The position numbers and the translations under genes are program-made. A stretch of DNA of 64,000 nt from Paractinoplanes bogorensis (GTDB taxonomy: Bacteria; Actinomycetota; Actinomycetes; Mycobacteriales; Micromonosporaceae). Shown in pieces: positions 57,031 to 64,000 of the stretch. Where the stretch lies: contig NZ_JAHKKG010000005.1 in assembly GCF_018829635.1 (NCBI RefSeq), positions 434,001 to 498,000 on the forward strand, in the 5' to 3' direction. A model generated the notes under the pieces. The model ran no database searches and was not told where the DNA came from. It was given only the letters and a program-made list of their open reading frames with translations. Numbering within the stretch: position 1 is the first letter of the stretch; every line of letters begins with the position of its first letter.

Positions 57031-58002
57031 ATGATGGACGAACTCGGCGAGGAGCCAAGCGATGAACTCGGCGGCAGCGACCGGTCGCGCGTCCATCGGG
57101 TCCGCACCGGTGACACGACCGTCATCGTGAAGAGGTTTCTCGCGGGAGGGCAGGGCTTCGCCCGAGAAGCGGCGGCGCTCAGCGTGATGCCGGAGGATGC
57201 GCCGACGCCCCGGCTGCTCGACGAGACGGCGGACCCGCCGACGGTGGTCATGTCCGACGCCGGCCCCGGCCGCAGCGTCGCCGACGACCTGCTCGGCGAC
57301 GACCCCGCGGCCGCGCGAAAGAGCCTGCTCGGCTGGGCCGAAGCGGTCGCCCGTCTGCACAACAGCACGGCCGGCAGCGGTGACGCGTTCCGGGCGGCGC
57401 TGGCGGCCCGAAGCGACGAGCCGGTCGCGACGTCCGGCCTCGAGCGGGCGATCGAGCTGCTCGACGGCCACTGCGACGAGGTGGGTGCGCCCCGCGGCGA
57501 TTGGGGCGAGGTGCGCCGGATGAACGTACGGCTGGGGGAAGGCTCTTCCGTCCTGTCGCCCGGGGACTTATGCCCGGACAACAACGTGACGACGCCGTAC
57601 GGGCTGGTCCTGATCGACTTCGAACGTGCCCAATGGCAGCACCCGGCGTGGGATCTGGCCTATCTGGCCGTGCCGTGGCCGAACTGCTGGTGTTCGTGGC
57701 GGCTGCCGGACGACGTCGCCGAGCAGGCCCTCGACCGCTACCGGCGGACGGCCGATCGGCCCGGCGCGACCGCGGACGTCGAAGCGGCGTCGACCCTGTG
57801 GGCCGTGCGGACGGCCGCGCGGTTCCTGCCCGAGGCGTTCGACGACTTCCCGCAGTCGGCCGAGCTGCGCCGCCTGATGCCGGGCCGGCGGGCGCAGGTG
57901 ATGCACCGGCTGCGACGTCTCCCGATGCTCGACGGTCTGCGAAGCGTGCTCGCCGGCCGGTGGGGCGAGACGCCGCTGCCCTACGCGCCGGCCTTCGCCT
58001 GA
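57031..58002 (+). CDS. Phosphotransferase of the APH family
   Basis: A 323-residue protein kinase-like small-molecule kinase. The ATP-binding lysine is in TTVIVKRF, the catalytic aspartate in LSPGDLCPDNNV and the metal aspartate in LVLIDFERAQWQHPAWDLAYL. It lies 10 bp after the SRPBCC gene and is likely in the same operon. Substrate unknown; APH-family genes near regulators may serve self-resistance or metabolism. The 3' end overlaps the convergent TetR gene by 22 bp. Confidence 0.88.
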   Translation: MMDELGEEPSDELGGSDRSRVHRVRTGDTTVIVKRFLAGGQGFAREAAALSVMPEDAPTPRLLDETADPPTVVMSDAGPGRSVADDLLGDDPAAARKSLLGWAEAVARLHNSTAGSGDAFRAALAARSDEPVATSGLERAIELLDGHCDEVGAPRGDWGEVRRMNVRLGEGSSVLSPGDLCPDNNVTTPYGLVLIDFERAQWQHPAWDLAYLAVPWPNCWCSWRLPDDVAEQALDRYRRTADRPGATADVEAASTLWAVRTAARFLPEAFDDFPQSAELRRLMPGRRAQVMHRLRRLPMLDGLRSVLAGRWGETPLPYAPAFA

Positions 58003-58601
58003 TCGGTGACGACGCCGGTCAACGCCGTGCCGGCCTGATCGGTGACGACGCCGGTGAGCGCGGCGGCCGTCTCGCGGATGACGTCGGCCATCGGGCGGTC
58101 GGTGTCGTCGTCGAGCCAGCGGTGGGCTGCGGTGTCGATGATGGTCGCGGCCAGTTGGGCGGCCAGCGTCGCCGACAACTCGTCGAGCCCCCGGTCACGG
58201 AACCCGGCCACCCCGGCCTCGGCGATCAGCGCCCGTTTCCGCAGGTCACGCTCGCGCAGCCCCTCATCGGAGAGGACGACCTGTCGCCGTACGCGCAAGG
58301 AGTCCTTCAGCCCGTCGAAGCGCGGGGCGACCAGCGTGCACAGCCCCTCGACGATCACCTCCATCGGTGTCAGCCCGGGCGGCGCGTCGGCGAAGAACCG
58401 GGTCATCAACCCGGGGAGCGCGGCCTCGTGGGCGAAGAGGACCTCGCGCTTGTCGGCGAAGTGCCGGAAGAACGTGCGCGTGGTCAGCCCGGCCCGCGCG
58501 GTGATCTGGGGGACCGTGACCGCCGCGAACCCGTGCTCGACGAACAGGTCGAGCGCGGCCGCCCGCAGTCGTTCGGCCGCTCCGGGCTCCCATCGACTCA
58601 T
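57981..58601 (-). CDS. TetR family regulator with duplicated C-terminal 12-mer
   Basis: A 206-residue TetR regulator. HTH: LDLFVEHGFAAVTVPQITARAGLTTRTFFRHFADKREVLF near residues 18-57. The C-terminus holds a direct repeat, ALTGVVTDQAGT then ALTGVVTDQAKA, matching a 36-bp DNA repeat at 57998 and 58034. ATG at 58601 (MSRWEPGAAER) is favoured; 58625 is possible. It is divergent from an NAD(P)-binding protein gene with a long inverted repeat between them, which should be its operator. Confidence 0.9.
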   Translation of the reverse strand: MSRWEPGAAERLRAAALDLFVEHGFAAVTVPQITARAGLTTRTFFRHFADKREVLFAHEAALPGLMTRFFADAPPGLTPMEVIVEGLCTLVAPRFDGLKDSLRVRRQVVLSDEGLRERDLRKRALIAEAGVAGFRDRGLDELSATLAAQLAATIIDTAAHRWLDDDTDRPMADVIRETAAALTGVVTDQAGTALTGVVTDQAKAGA

Positions 58602-58615
58602 GGGCCCAAGTGTAG

Positions 58616-58666
58616 TTGACGACATCGCGTGTCATCGCGCATAGTGATGACACGTCATGTCGTCAA
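58616..58666. promoter_or_regulatory. Long inverted repeat between TetR and NAD(P)-binding genes
   Basis: Left arm TTGACGACAT-N3-GTGTCATC (58616-58636) and right arm GATGACAC-N3-ATGTCGTCAA (58646-58666) match at 18 of 21 positions around a 9-nt centre. Each arm also contains a TGAC-N10-GTCA dyad, so two TetR dimers could bind. The dyad lies 15 bp from each gene start. Confidence 0.75.
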
Positions 58667-58681
58667 CGAAGCGAGCGTCAG

Positions 58682-59557
58682 ATGCGGATATTGGTCCTGG
58701 GTGCCACCGGGTTCGTCGGGCGGCGGCTGGTGGCGGCCCTCCAGCAAGCGGGCCATGAGGTGCGTTGCCTGGCCCGCGACCCACGCAAGGCCGAGGGACC
58801 AGGCGTTGAGGTCGTGAAGGGCGACATGCTCGACCCCGAAGCGGTGTCCCGGGCCGTCGACGGGGTCCACGCGGTCTACTTCTGCGTCCACACATTGTCG
58901 AAACAGGCGGACCCCAGCGCCGACTTCATGGACGTGGAGCGGACCGGCCTGCGCAACGTCATCGACGCCGCCCAGCGCCACGGCGTACGGCGGGTGGTCT
59001 ACGTGACGGCGATCGGCACCGACCCGGCGTCGGTCAACAGCTGGGCCCGGGGCCGGGCACAGACCGAGCGCATGCTGTTCGACAGCGGCCTCGACGCGAC
59101 GGTCCTGCGGCCGGGCATGATCGTCGGGCACGGCGGGGACGGCTTCGCCATGGTCGAGCGGGGTGCCCGGAGCCGGGTCGCGGTGCTGATGGCGAGCCGG
59201 CGTACGCGGTTCCGCACGATCGCGGTCGACGACCTGGCCGGGGCGCTGACCGACGTGCTGGACGAGCCGCGGGCGTACGGGAAGGCCTTCGATGTCGGCT
59301 CGGACGACGTGCTCACCATCGACGAGATGATCGACATCGCCGCCGATCACCTCAGCCGGAAGCATCCGGTCAAGGTGCATCTGCCCCGCCGGGCCCTCGC
59401 GGTCGTCGGTCCGCTGATCGAGCGCGTGGCCGGGATGCCGCGGGGTGCGGTCGGCGCCTTCGTCGGGCCCGGTTCCGAGGCCGATCTGGTGGGTGACGCG
59501 AAACCGATCCGCGCCCTGCTGACGAGCCCGCCGCGGTCCTTCCGGGAGTCGCTCTAG
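58682..59557 (+). CDS. NAD(P)H-binding SDR-like (NmrA-type) protein
   Basis: A 291-residue atypical SDR. MRILVLGATGFVGRRLVAALQQAGHEVRCLARDP is the Rossmann start with GATGFVG, followed by VVKGDMLDPE, HTLSKQADPS and VRRVVYVTAIGTDP. The catalytic YxxxK is absent, as in NmrA-like proteins that act as reductases on quinones or divinyl-type substrates, or as redox sensors. ATG at 58682. Divergent from TetR and preceded by its likely operator. The stop overlaps the next gene by 4 bp (CTAG). Confidence 0.9.
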   Translation: MRILVLGATGFVGRRLVAALQQAGHEVRCLARDPRKAEGPGVEVVKGDMLDPEAVSRAVDGVHAVYFCVHTLSKQADPSADFMDVERTGLRNVIDAAQRHGVRRVVYVTAIGTDPASVNSWARGRAQTERMLFDSGLDATVLRPGMIVGHGGDGFAMVERGARSRVAVLMASRRTRFRTIAVDDLAGALTDVLDEPRAYGKAFDVGSDDVLTIDEMIDIAADHLSRKHPVKVHLPRRALAVVGPLIERVAGMPRGAVGAFVGPGSEADLVGDAKPIRALLTSPPRSFRESL

Positions 59558-60444
59558 GGAGTCAGGACAAGCTTTCCCCGTACGCGTCCCGCCTCACCCA
59601 CACGATGCGCCTCGGCCACGTCCGCGAGCGGAAACGTCCGGCCCACGGGCATCGAGAACCGGCCCGCCGCGATCAGATCGCCCAGCTCACCGAGGATGTA
59701 GAGGGCCCGCCCCGAGTCACCCCGGCTGAACCGCACCCCGTACTGCTGCGCGCCCTGGAAGTCGGCCACGGTCAGCACGTTCCCGGCGCCGCCGGCCAGC
59801 TTGATCAGCTCGGGCAGCACCCCGCTCCCGGCCACGTCGAGGGCGAGGTCGATCTTTTCCGAGGCGACCTGCTCCACCATGTGCTCGCCGTAGACCACCG
59901 GTACAGCGCCGAGTGACCGCACGTAGTCCTGGTTGGCGGGCCCGGCCGTCCCGATCACGCGAGCACCGCGCCCCACGGCCAGTTGCACAGCCGCGCCGCC
60001 CACGCTGCCGGACGCGCCGTTGATCAGCACGGTCTGGCCGGCGGTGACGCCGAGCTGGTCGAGCGCCCGCGCCGCGGTCTCGGTGGCGGCGGGCAGGGCG
60101 GCCGCGCCGGCGAAGTCGAGCGACGGCGGGACCGGTGCCCAGAACGACAGCACCGCCAGTTCGGACTGGGCCGCGCCGCCGGGCGAGATGCCGAACACCT
60201 CGTCCCCGAGCGCGACGCCGGTGACCCCGTCACCGAGCTCGTCGACGACACCGGCCGCTTCGTAACCAAGGGTCTGCGGCAGTTCCGGGTCCATCAGGCC
60301 CTGACGTTTCTTCCAGTCGCTCGCGTTGATGCCCGCCGCCCGCACCTTGATGCGGATCTCGCCCGCCCCGGCGTGCGGATCCGGCAGCTCGACGATCTCG
60401 AGTACTTCGGGCCCACCGAACCGGCTGAACTGGACTGCCTTCAT
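59554..60444 (-). CDS. NADP-dependent zinc-free MDR oxidoreductase (quinone-reductase type)
   Basis: A 296-residue medium-chain dehydrogenase/reductase of the QOR group. The pattern includes MKAVQFSRFGGPEVLEIVELPDP, RAAGINASDWKKRQG, LGYEAAGVVDELGDGV, and the NADP motif VLINGASGSVGGAAVQLA. Cysteine zinc ligands are absent, as in quinone oxidoreductases. The start is the ATG at 60444, right after the frame's upstream stop-free but unconvincing extension. It is convergent with the NAD(P)-binding gene by a 4-bp overlap. Confidence 0.92.
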   Translation of the reverse strand: MKAVQFSRFGGPEVLEIVELPDPHAGAGEIRIKVRAAGINASDWKKRQGLMDPELPQTLGYEAAGVVDELGDGVTGVALGDEVFGISPGGAAQSELAVLSFWAPVPPSLDFAGAAALPAATETAARALDQLGVTAGQTVLINGASGSVGGAAVQLAVGRGARVIGTAGPANQDYVRSLGAVPVVYGEHMVEQVASEKIDLALDVAGSGVLPELIKLAGGAGNVLTVADFQGAQQYGVRFSRGDSGRALYILGELGDLIAAGRFSMPVGRTFPLADVAEAHRVGEAGRVRGKLVLTP

Positions 60445-60454
60445 ATCCGCGACC

Positions 60455-62656
60455 CTACAAGGCGGCCACCCCGGCGACGCGGAATGCGGGTTCCTCGACC
60501 GGCCGCCCGAAGTGGTAGCCCTGCGCATACCGGTAGCCGAGTTCGAACAGCACCGCCGCCTGCTCGGCCGTCTCCACACCCTCGGCCACCGCGGTCAGGC
60601 CCAACCCGTCGCTGACCTGGATCAGCGCGGTGGCGATGACCGCGTGCCGCCCGGCCTCGGTGATGGTGTCGACGAACGACTTGTCGACCTTGAGCACGTC
60701 GACCGGCACGGTCTGCAGCAACGTCAGCGACGAGTGCCCGGTCCCGAAGTCGTCCAGCGCGATCCGCACACCCAGCCGATGCAGCTCCTCGACCGCCCGC
60801 ACGGCCACGCCCCCACCGAACACCGCCGTCTCGGTGACCTCCACGATCAGGCAGTCCGGGTCCATCCCGCTCGCCGCCAGGGCGTCGGCCACGACCGGGA
60901 CGAAACCGGGTTCGGCCAGCTGCCGGGCCGACACGTTCACACTGATCTTCGAAGGAGCGTTTTCCCCGTACGTCTCCAGCCAGCTCATGAACTGCGTACA
61001 TGCGACCCGCAGGATCCACTCGCCCAGCTCGACGATCAGGCCGTTGCGCTCGGCCACCGGGATGAATTCGGCCGGGCTGACGAAACCGCGCACCGGATGG
61101 GTCCAGCGGACCAGCGACTCCACGTAGCGGATCTCGCCGTCCGGCAGCGACACGATCGGCTGGTAGACGAGGTGGAACTGGCCGGTGTCCAGGGCCGCCC
61201 GCATCTCCGCCCCGAGCCGGGCCTCCTCGTCCGCGCGGTCGTCGAGTTCCACGGCGTACCGGCGGAACCTGGCCTTGGAGGTCTTGGCCGCGTACATGGC
61301 GACGTCGGCCCGGCGGAGCACGTCCACCGAGTCGGTCCCGTCGGCGATCCCGATGGCCGCCCCGATCAGCAGCTCGTGCCCGTCGACCTCGAACGGCGAC
61401 CGCAGCACCCCGGCCAGCCGGTCGACCACGGCGTCACCCTGCTCGGCGGTCGCGTCGGCGAGCAGCAGCGCGAACTCGTCGCCGCCCATCCGGGCCAGCA
61501 GGCCCTCGCCGTGCAGTTCGGCGCTGAGCCGGGCCGCCACCGCGATCAGCAGCTGGTCGCCCACGGCGTGGCCGAGCCGGTCGTTGACCTGCTTGAATCC
61601 GTTCAGGTCGAGCAGGCACACCTGCGGCGACCCGGTCGCCACAGCCCCGGTCAGCCGCTGCTCGAACCGGCGGCGGTTGGCCAGCCCGGTCAGGTCGTCG
61701 CGCATGGCGAGCTCCTCGAGCTCGGCCGCCTGCCGCTGGGTCCGGCCCACGAACCCGCCCAGCCGCAGCAGCACCAGCACGAACAGCACGACGGCACCGA
61801 TCCCGATCGCGACCCAGTTGATCTGCTCGGCCCGGACGCCCTGCAGGAACAGCACGGCGGGCACCATCATCGTGACGCCGCCGAGCAGCACGAGCCGGCC
61901 GCGGCCGAAGTGGGCGCGACCCACCGCCCGCCGGCCGATGTCGCGCATCGACGGGTGCAGCGCGGCGCCCGCCCACAGCACGTAGGCCAGCATGAATCCG
62001 GAGTTGACCAGGCCACCCGAGTAGTTCGAGAACGCCTCGGTCAGGCTCCAGACGACGTCGCAGGTGAAGTTGAGGGCGCATCCGGCGGCGAGCAGCCACA
62101 GGCTCAGCGCACGCTCGCCGGGCCGGCTGAGCAGCCGGGTCACGACGGCGCACATCAGCACGTCGAAGGTGGGGTAGCCGACCGTGACGAGCCGTTCCAG
62201 CAGCGCGGTGCTGTGGTCGCCGAGCGTCGGCTCGATGACGAACACCCAGTAGACCAGCCCGACGCCGGTGGCGATGATGGCCGCGTCGATCAGACCGGCC
62301 AGTTCCCGCGTCCCGGAACCGCGCGAGATCATCAGCAGCCCGGCGAACAGCATCGGGTAGGCCGCGAAGTAGACGGCGTCGTCCCAGTACGGGTAGGGGT
62401 GCTGCCCGAGGACGAGCCCGGTCACCTCGTAGACGATGTCGCCGCTGACGTAGGCCACGGTGCCGGCCACGAAGACCCACCAGCCGCGCGCGGCGACCGG
62501 CCGGTGGCGGCGGATGCCCACCGCGATCATCACGCAGGTGGCGACCCCGAGCCCGTTGTAGACCACGGTCGACGCCACGTGCCCGTCCGGGAGCAGCAGG
62601 TAGCCGGCGCACACGAGCACGCCCGCCACCATCCAGCTCCACCACGTACGCATCAT
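60455..62656 (-). CDS. Membrane GGDEF-EAL protein with ESL in the EAL motif
   Basis: A 733-residue protein. About ten membrane helices fill residues 1-300 (MVAGVLVCAGYLLLP..., VAIGIGAVVLFVLVLLRLGGFVG). GGDEF spans about 318-480 (GGDEF in ARMGGDEFALLL), with the LANRRRFEQRL start, and EAL from about 500 onward. The EAL motif reads ESL (VESLVRW), keeping the metal glutamate; VTETAVF and DDFGTGHSSL are near-normal. It may hydrolyse cyclic di-GMP, or be regulatory. It lies 10 bp upstream of the oxidoreductase on the same strand. Confidence 0.92.
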   Translation of the reverse strand: MMRTWWSWMVAGVLVCAGYLLLPDGHVASTVVYNGLGVATCVMIAVGIRRHRPVAARGWWVFVAGTVAYVSGDIVYEVTGLVLGQHPYPYWDDAVYFAAYPMLFAGLLMISRGSGTRELAGLIDAAIIATGVGLVYWVFVIEPTLGDHSTALLERLVTVGYPTFDVLMCAVVTRLLSRPGERALSLWLLAAGCALNFTCDVVWSLTEAFSNYSGGLVNSGFMLAYVLWAGAALHPSMRDIGRRAVGRAHFGRGRLVLLGGVTMMVPAVLFLQGVRAEQINWVAIGIGAVVLFVLVLLRLGGFVGRTQRQAAELEELAMRDDLTGLANRRRFEQRLTGAVATGSPQVCLLDLNGFKQVNDRLGHAVGDQLLIAVAARLSAELHGEGLLARMGGDEFALLLADATAEQGDAVVDRLAGVLRSPFEVDGHELLIGAAIGIADGTDSVDVLRRADVAMYAAKTSKARFRRYAVELDDRADEEARLGAEMRAALDTGQFHLVYQPIVSLPDGEIRYVESLVRWTHPVRGFVSPAEFIPVAERNGLIVELGEWILRVACTQFMSWLETYGENAPSKISVNVSARQLAEPGFVPVVADALAASGMDPDCLIVEVTETAVFGGGVAVRAVEELHRLGVRIALDDFGTGHSSLTLLQTVPVDVLKVDKSFVDTITEAGRHAVIATALIQVSDGLGLTAVAEGVETAEQAAVLFELGYRYAQGYHFGRPVEEPAFRVAGVAAL

Positions 62657-62702
62657 TCGTCGGATCGGCCGGGCGGGCTGAGTGCTGAATCTTCGCGAGT
62701 TG

Positions 62703-64000
62703 CTACGCGGGTGCGGCCCGATCGACTATGGCCGCCGTGTCGGCCGCGGAACCCAGCGTGCCGAACGTGTGCCCCCAGTCGCCGCCGAGCCGGCTGGCGC
62801 AGAAGGCGTCGGCCACCGCGGCCGGGGTGTGCCGGACCAGGAGGGAGGCCTGCAGCGTCAGGGCCATCAGTTCGACCAGCCGGCGCGCGTCCGGCTCGTC
62901 CGGCTTGGCGTCCCTCAGGCGGCGGATGGCCGCGTCGAGATGCCGGTCGGCGCCCGGGGCCAGCTCCGCGAAGAACGCCTCGACGCTCTCCGGGGAGCGC
63001 TGCATCGTGCGCAGCACGTCGAGGGCCTGCACGTTGCCCGAGCCCTCCCAGATCGAGTTGAGCGGCGCGTCCCGATAGAGCCGGGGCAGCCCGGACTCCT
63101 CGACATAGCCGTTGCCACCCAGGCACTCCAGGGCCTCACCGACCACGGCCGGCTGCCGCTTGCACACCCAGAACTTGCCCACCGCGATGGCCAGCCGCTT
63201 GAACGCCTGCTCGTCCCGGTCGGCCGCGCCGGCCAGCCGGATGGCCAGCGCGGTCGCGGCCTCGCTCTCCAGGGCCAGGTCGGCCAGCACGTTGCGCATG
63301 GCCGGTTTGCCGATCAGCGGCCCGCCGAACGCGTGGCGGTGCCGGGTGTGGTGGACCGCCTGGGTGAGCGCGGCCCGCATGCCCGAAGCTGAGCCGGTGA
63401 CGCAGTCGAGCCGGGTCATGGCGACCATCTCGATGATCGTCCGGACGCCCTGGCCCTCGCCGCCGACCAGCCAGGCCACGGTGTCGTCGAACTCGGGCTC
63501 GCTGCTGGCGTTGCTGCGGTTGCCCAGCTTGTCCTTGAGGCGCTGGATGCGGAACGGGTTGCGGGTGCCGTCGGGCAGCACCCGGGGCACCAGGAAGCAG
63601 GACAGCCCAGCCGGGGCCTGGGCCAGCACCAGGAACAGGTCGCACATGGGCGCGCTGGTGAACCACTTGTGCCCGCGCAGCCGCCACATGCCGCCGCCGG
63701 CCGGGGTCGCCGTGGTGGTGTTGGCCCGGACGTCGGAGCCGCCCTGCTTCTCGGTCATGCCCATGCCGGCCAGCAGGCCCGCCTTGGCCGACGGGGCGCG
63801 CAGGCCCGGGTCGTACGTGCGGGAGGTCAGCCGGGGCTCGTAGATGCCGGACAGGTCGGCCGCGTGGCGCAGGGCCGGGATCACCGCGTAGGTCATCGAG
63901 ATCGGGCAGGAGTGCCCGGCCTCGGCCTGGGACCAGACGTAGAGCCCGGCGGCCCGGGCCACGTGCGCGCCCGGCCGGTCGTCGGCCCACGCCGCCCCGG
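62703..64000 (-). CDS. Acyl-CoA dehydrogenase of the AidB type, N-terminus outside window
   Basis: At least 432 codons of an AidB/FadE-like flavoprotein; the start is right of base 64000. It reads ...DDRPGAHVARAAGLYVWSQAEAGHSCPISMTYAVIPAL, then MGMTEKQGGSDVRANTTTA (the MTEKQGGSDVR signature of AidB-like proteins) and RLRGHKWFTSAPMCDLFLVLAQ. The C-terminal GGNGYVEESGLPRLYRDAPLNSIWEGSGNVQALDVLR block supplies the FAD/catalytic region. In Escherichia coli AidB binds DNA and is induced by alkylation; the actinomycete relatives are often true acyl-CoA dehydrogenases. Confidence 0.93.
   Translation of the reverse strand, partial: GAAWADDRPGAHVARAAGLYVWSQAEAGHSCPISMTYAVIPALRHAADLSGIYEPRLTSRTYDPGLRAPSAKAGLLAGMGMTEKQGGSDVRANTTTATPAGGGMWRLRGHKWFTSAPMCDLFLVLAQAPAGLSCFLVPRVLPDGTRNPFRIQRLKDKLGNRSNASSEPEFDDTVAWLVGGEGQGVRTIIEMVAMTRLDCVTGSASGMRAALTQAVHHTRHRHAFGGPLIGKPAMRNVLADLALESEAATALAIRLAGAADRDEQAFKRLAIAVGKFWVCKRQPAVVGEALECLGGNGYVEESGLPRLYRDAPLNSIWEGSGNVQALDVLRTMQRSPESVEAFFAELAPGADRHLDAAIRRLRDAKPDEPDARRLVELMALTLQASLLVRHTPAAVADAFCASRLGGDWGHTFGTLGSAADTAAIVDRAAPA

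Noticed and set aside
1..64000. tRNA or rRNA genes
   Set aside because: I looked for T-loop-like GGTTCGA(A/N)TCC contexts with acceptor pairing; matches such as near 37703 are inside coding sequence and lack a cloverleaf.
1..64000. Prophage, integrative element or insertion sequence
   Set aside because: No transposase, integrase, terminase or capsid-like product and no flanking direct repeats were seen; the defence-like block at 50-56.6 kb has no visible mobility gene.

Overview
The window is chromosomal DNA of a very GC-rich actinomycete, and Micromonosporaceae (Actinoplanes-like) is the best fit. GTG starts, ATGA start/stop couplings, lipobox and signal-peptide genes, families such as DUF5995, DUF1996, DUF2332 and DUF6461, and tightly packed operons all point that way. 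No tRNA, rRNA, transposase, integrase, CRISPR array or large antibiotic assembly line is visible. The family assignment of the host is an inference from sequence style, not from a marker gene.

Layout. 1-3505: an Erm-type rRNA methyltransferase cut by the window edge, then hypothetical membrane or secreted proteins and a YjbR-like protein. 3528-9157: small regulator/enzyme pairs (SDR with TetR, MarR with an MFS exporter, an NmrA-like oxidoreductase). 9321-10840: a repeat array, then a haem-oxygenase-like diiron protein divergent from a CDGSH iron-sulfur protein. 10808-18151: an aldo/keto reductase and a fatty-acid cluster (acyl-CoA ligase, acyl-CoA dehydrogenase, MaoC hydratase, FabG4-type ketoreductase, FadA2-type thiolase). 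Its core matches the mycobacterial htdX-fabG4-fadA2 locus. 18071-22798: a GGDEF/EAL protein and a divergent MFS-TetR pair. 22968-29074: a short STAND NTPase, a PL4-type rhamnogalacturonan lyase, a P-loop kinase-like protein, a methyltransferase and small hypotheticals. 29249-36948: polysaccharide and storage-carbon functions (discoidin/beta-helix secreted protein, ROK regulator, glycogen phosphorylase) and an anti-sigma factor next to a DUF1996 protein. 36992-39394: a phosphotransferase and a decayed two-component system. 39443-49853: lipoprotein, VOC, ABM, GH13 alpha-glucosidase and AAA ATPase genes, an SDR/AraC pair, and an ABC-permease-kinase-regulator operon. 62703-64000: an acyl-CoA dehydrogenase that runs out of the window.

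The most unusual stretch is 50077-56580. It holds a 1158-residue protein joining an HTH, an HD-type hydrolase domain and an Hsp90-like GHKL ATPase, and then a two-helix membrane protein. Next come a compound inverted repeat, an S66 peptidase homologue that seems to lack its serine, and a five-unit tandem repeat. It ends with a retron-type reverse transcriptase with hairpins just upstream. The architectures resemble bacterial conflict (anti-phage or regulated-suicide) systems, but the function here is inferred.

Two window-wide patterns stand out. Of fifteen convergent gene pairs, twelve overlap at their 3' ends by 4 to 81 bp, and the only two with long gaps carry imperfect tandem repeats. Separately, a CGTACGGGAAAA-like word recurs in both strands and in unrelated genes, although A/T runs are rare in this DNA.
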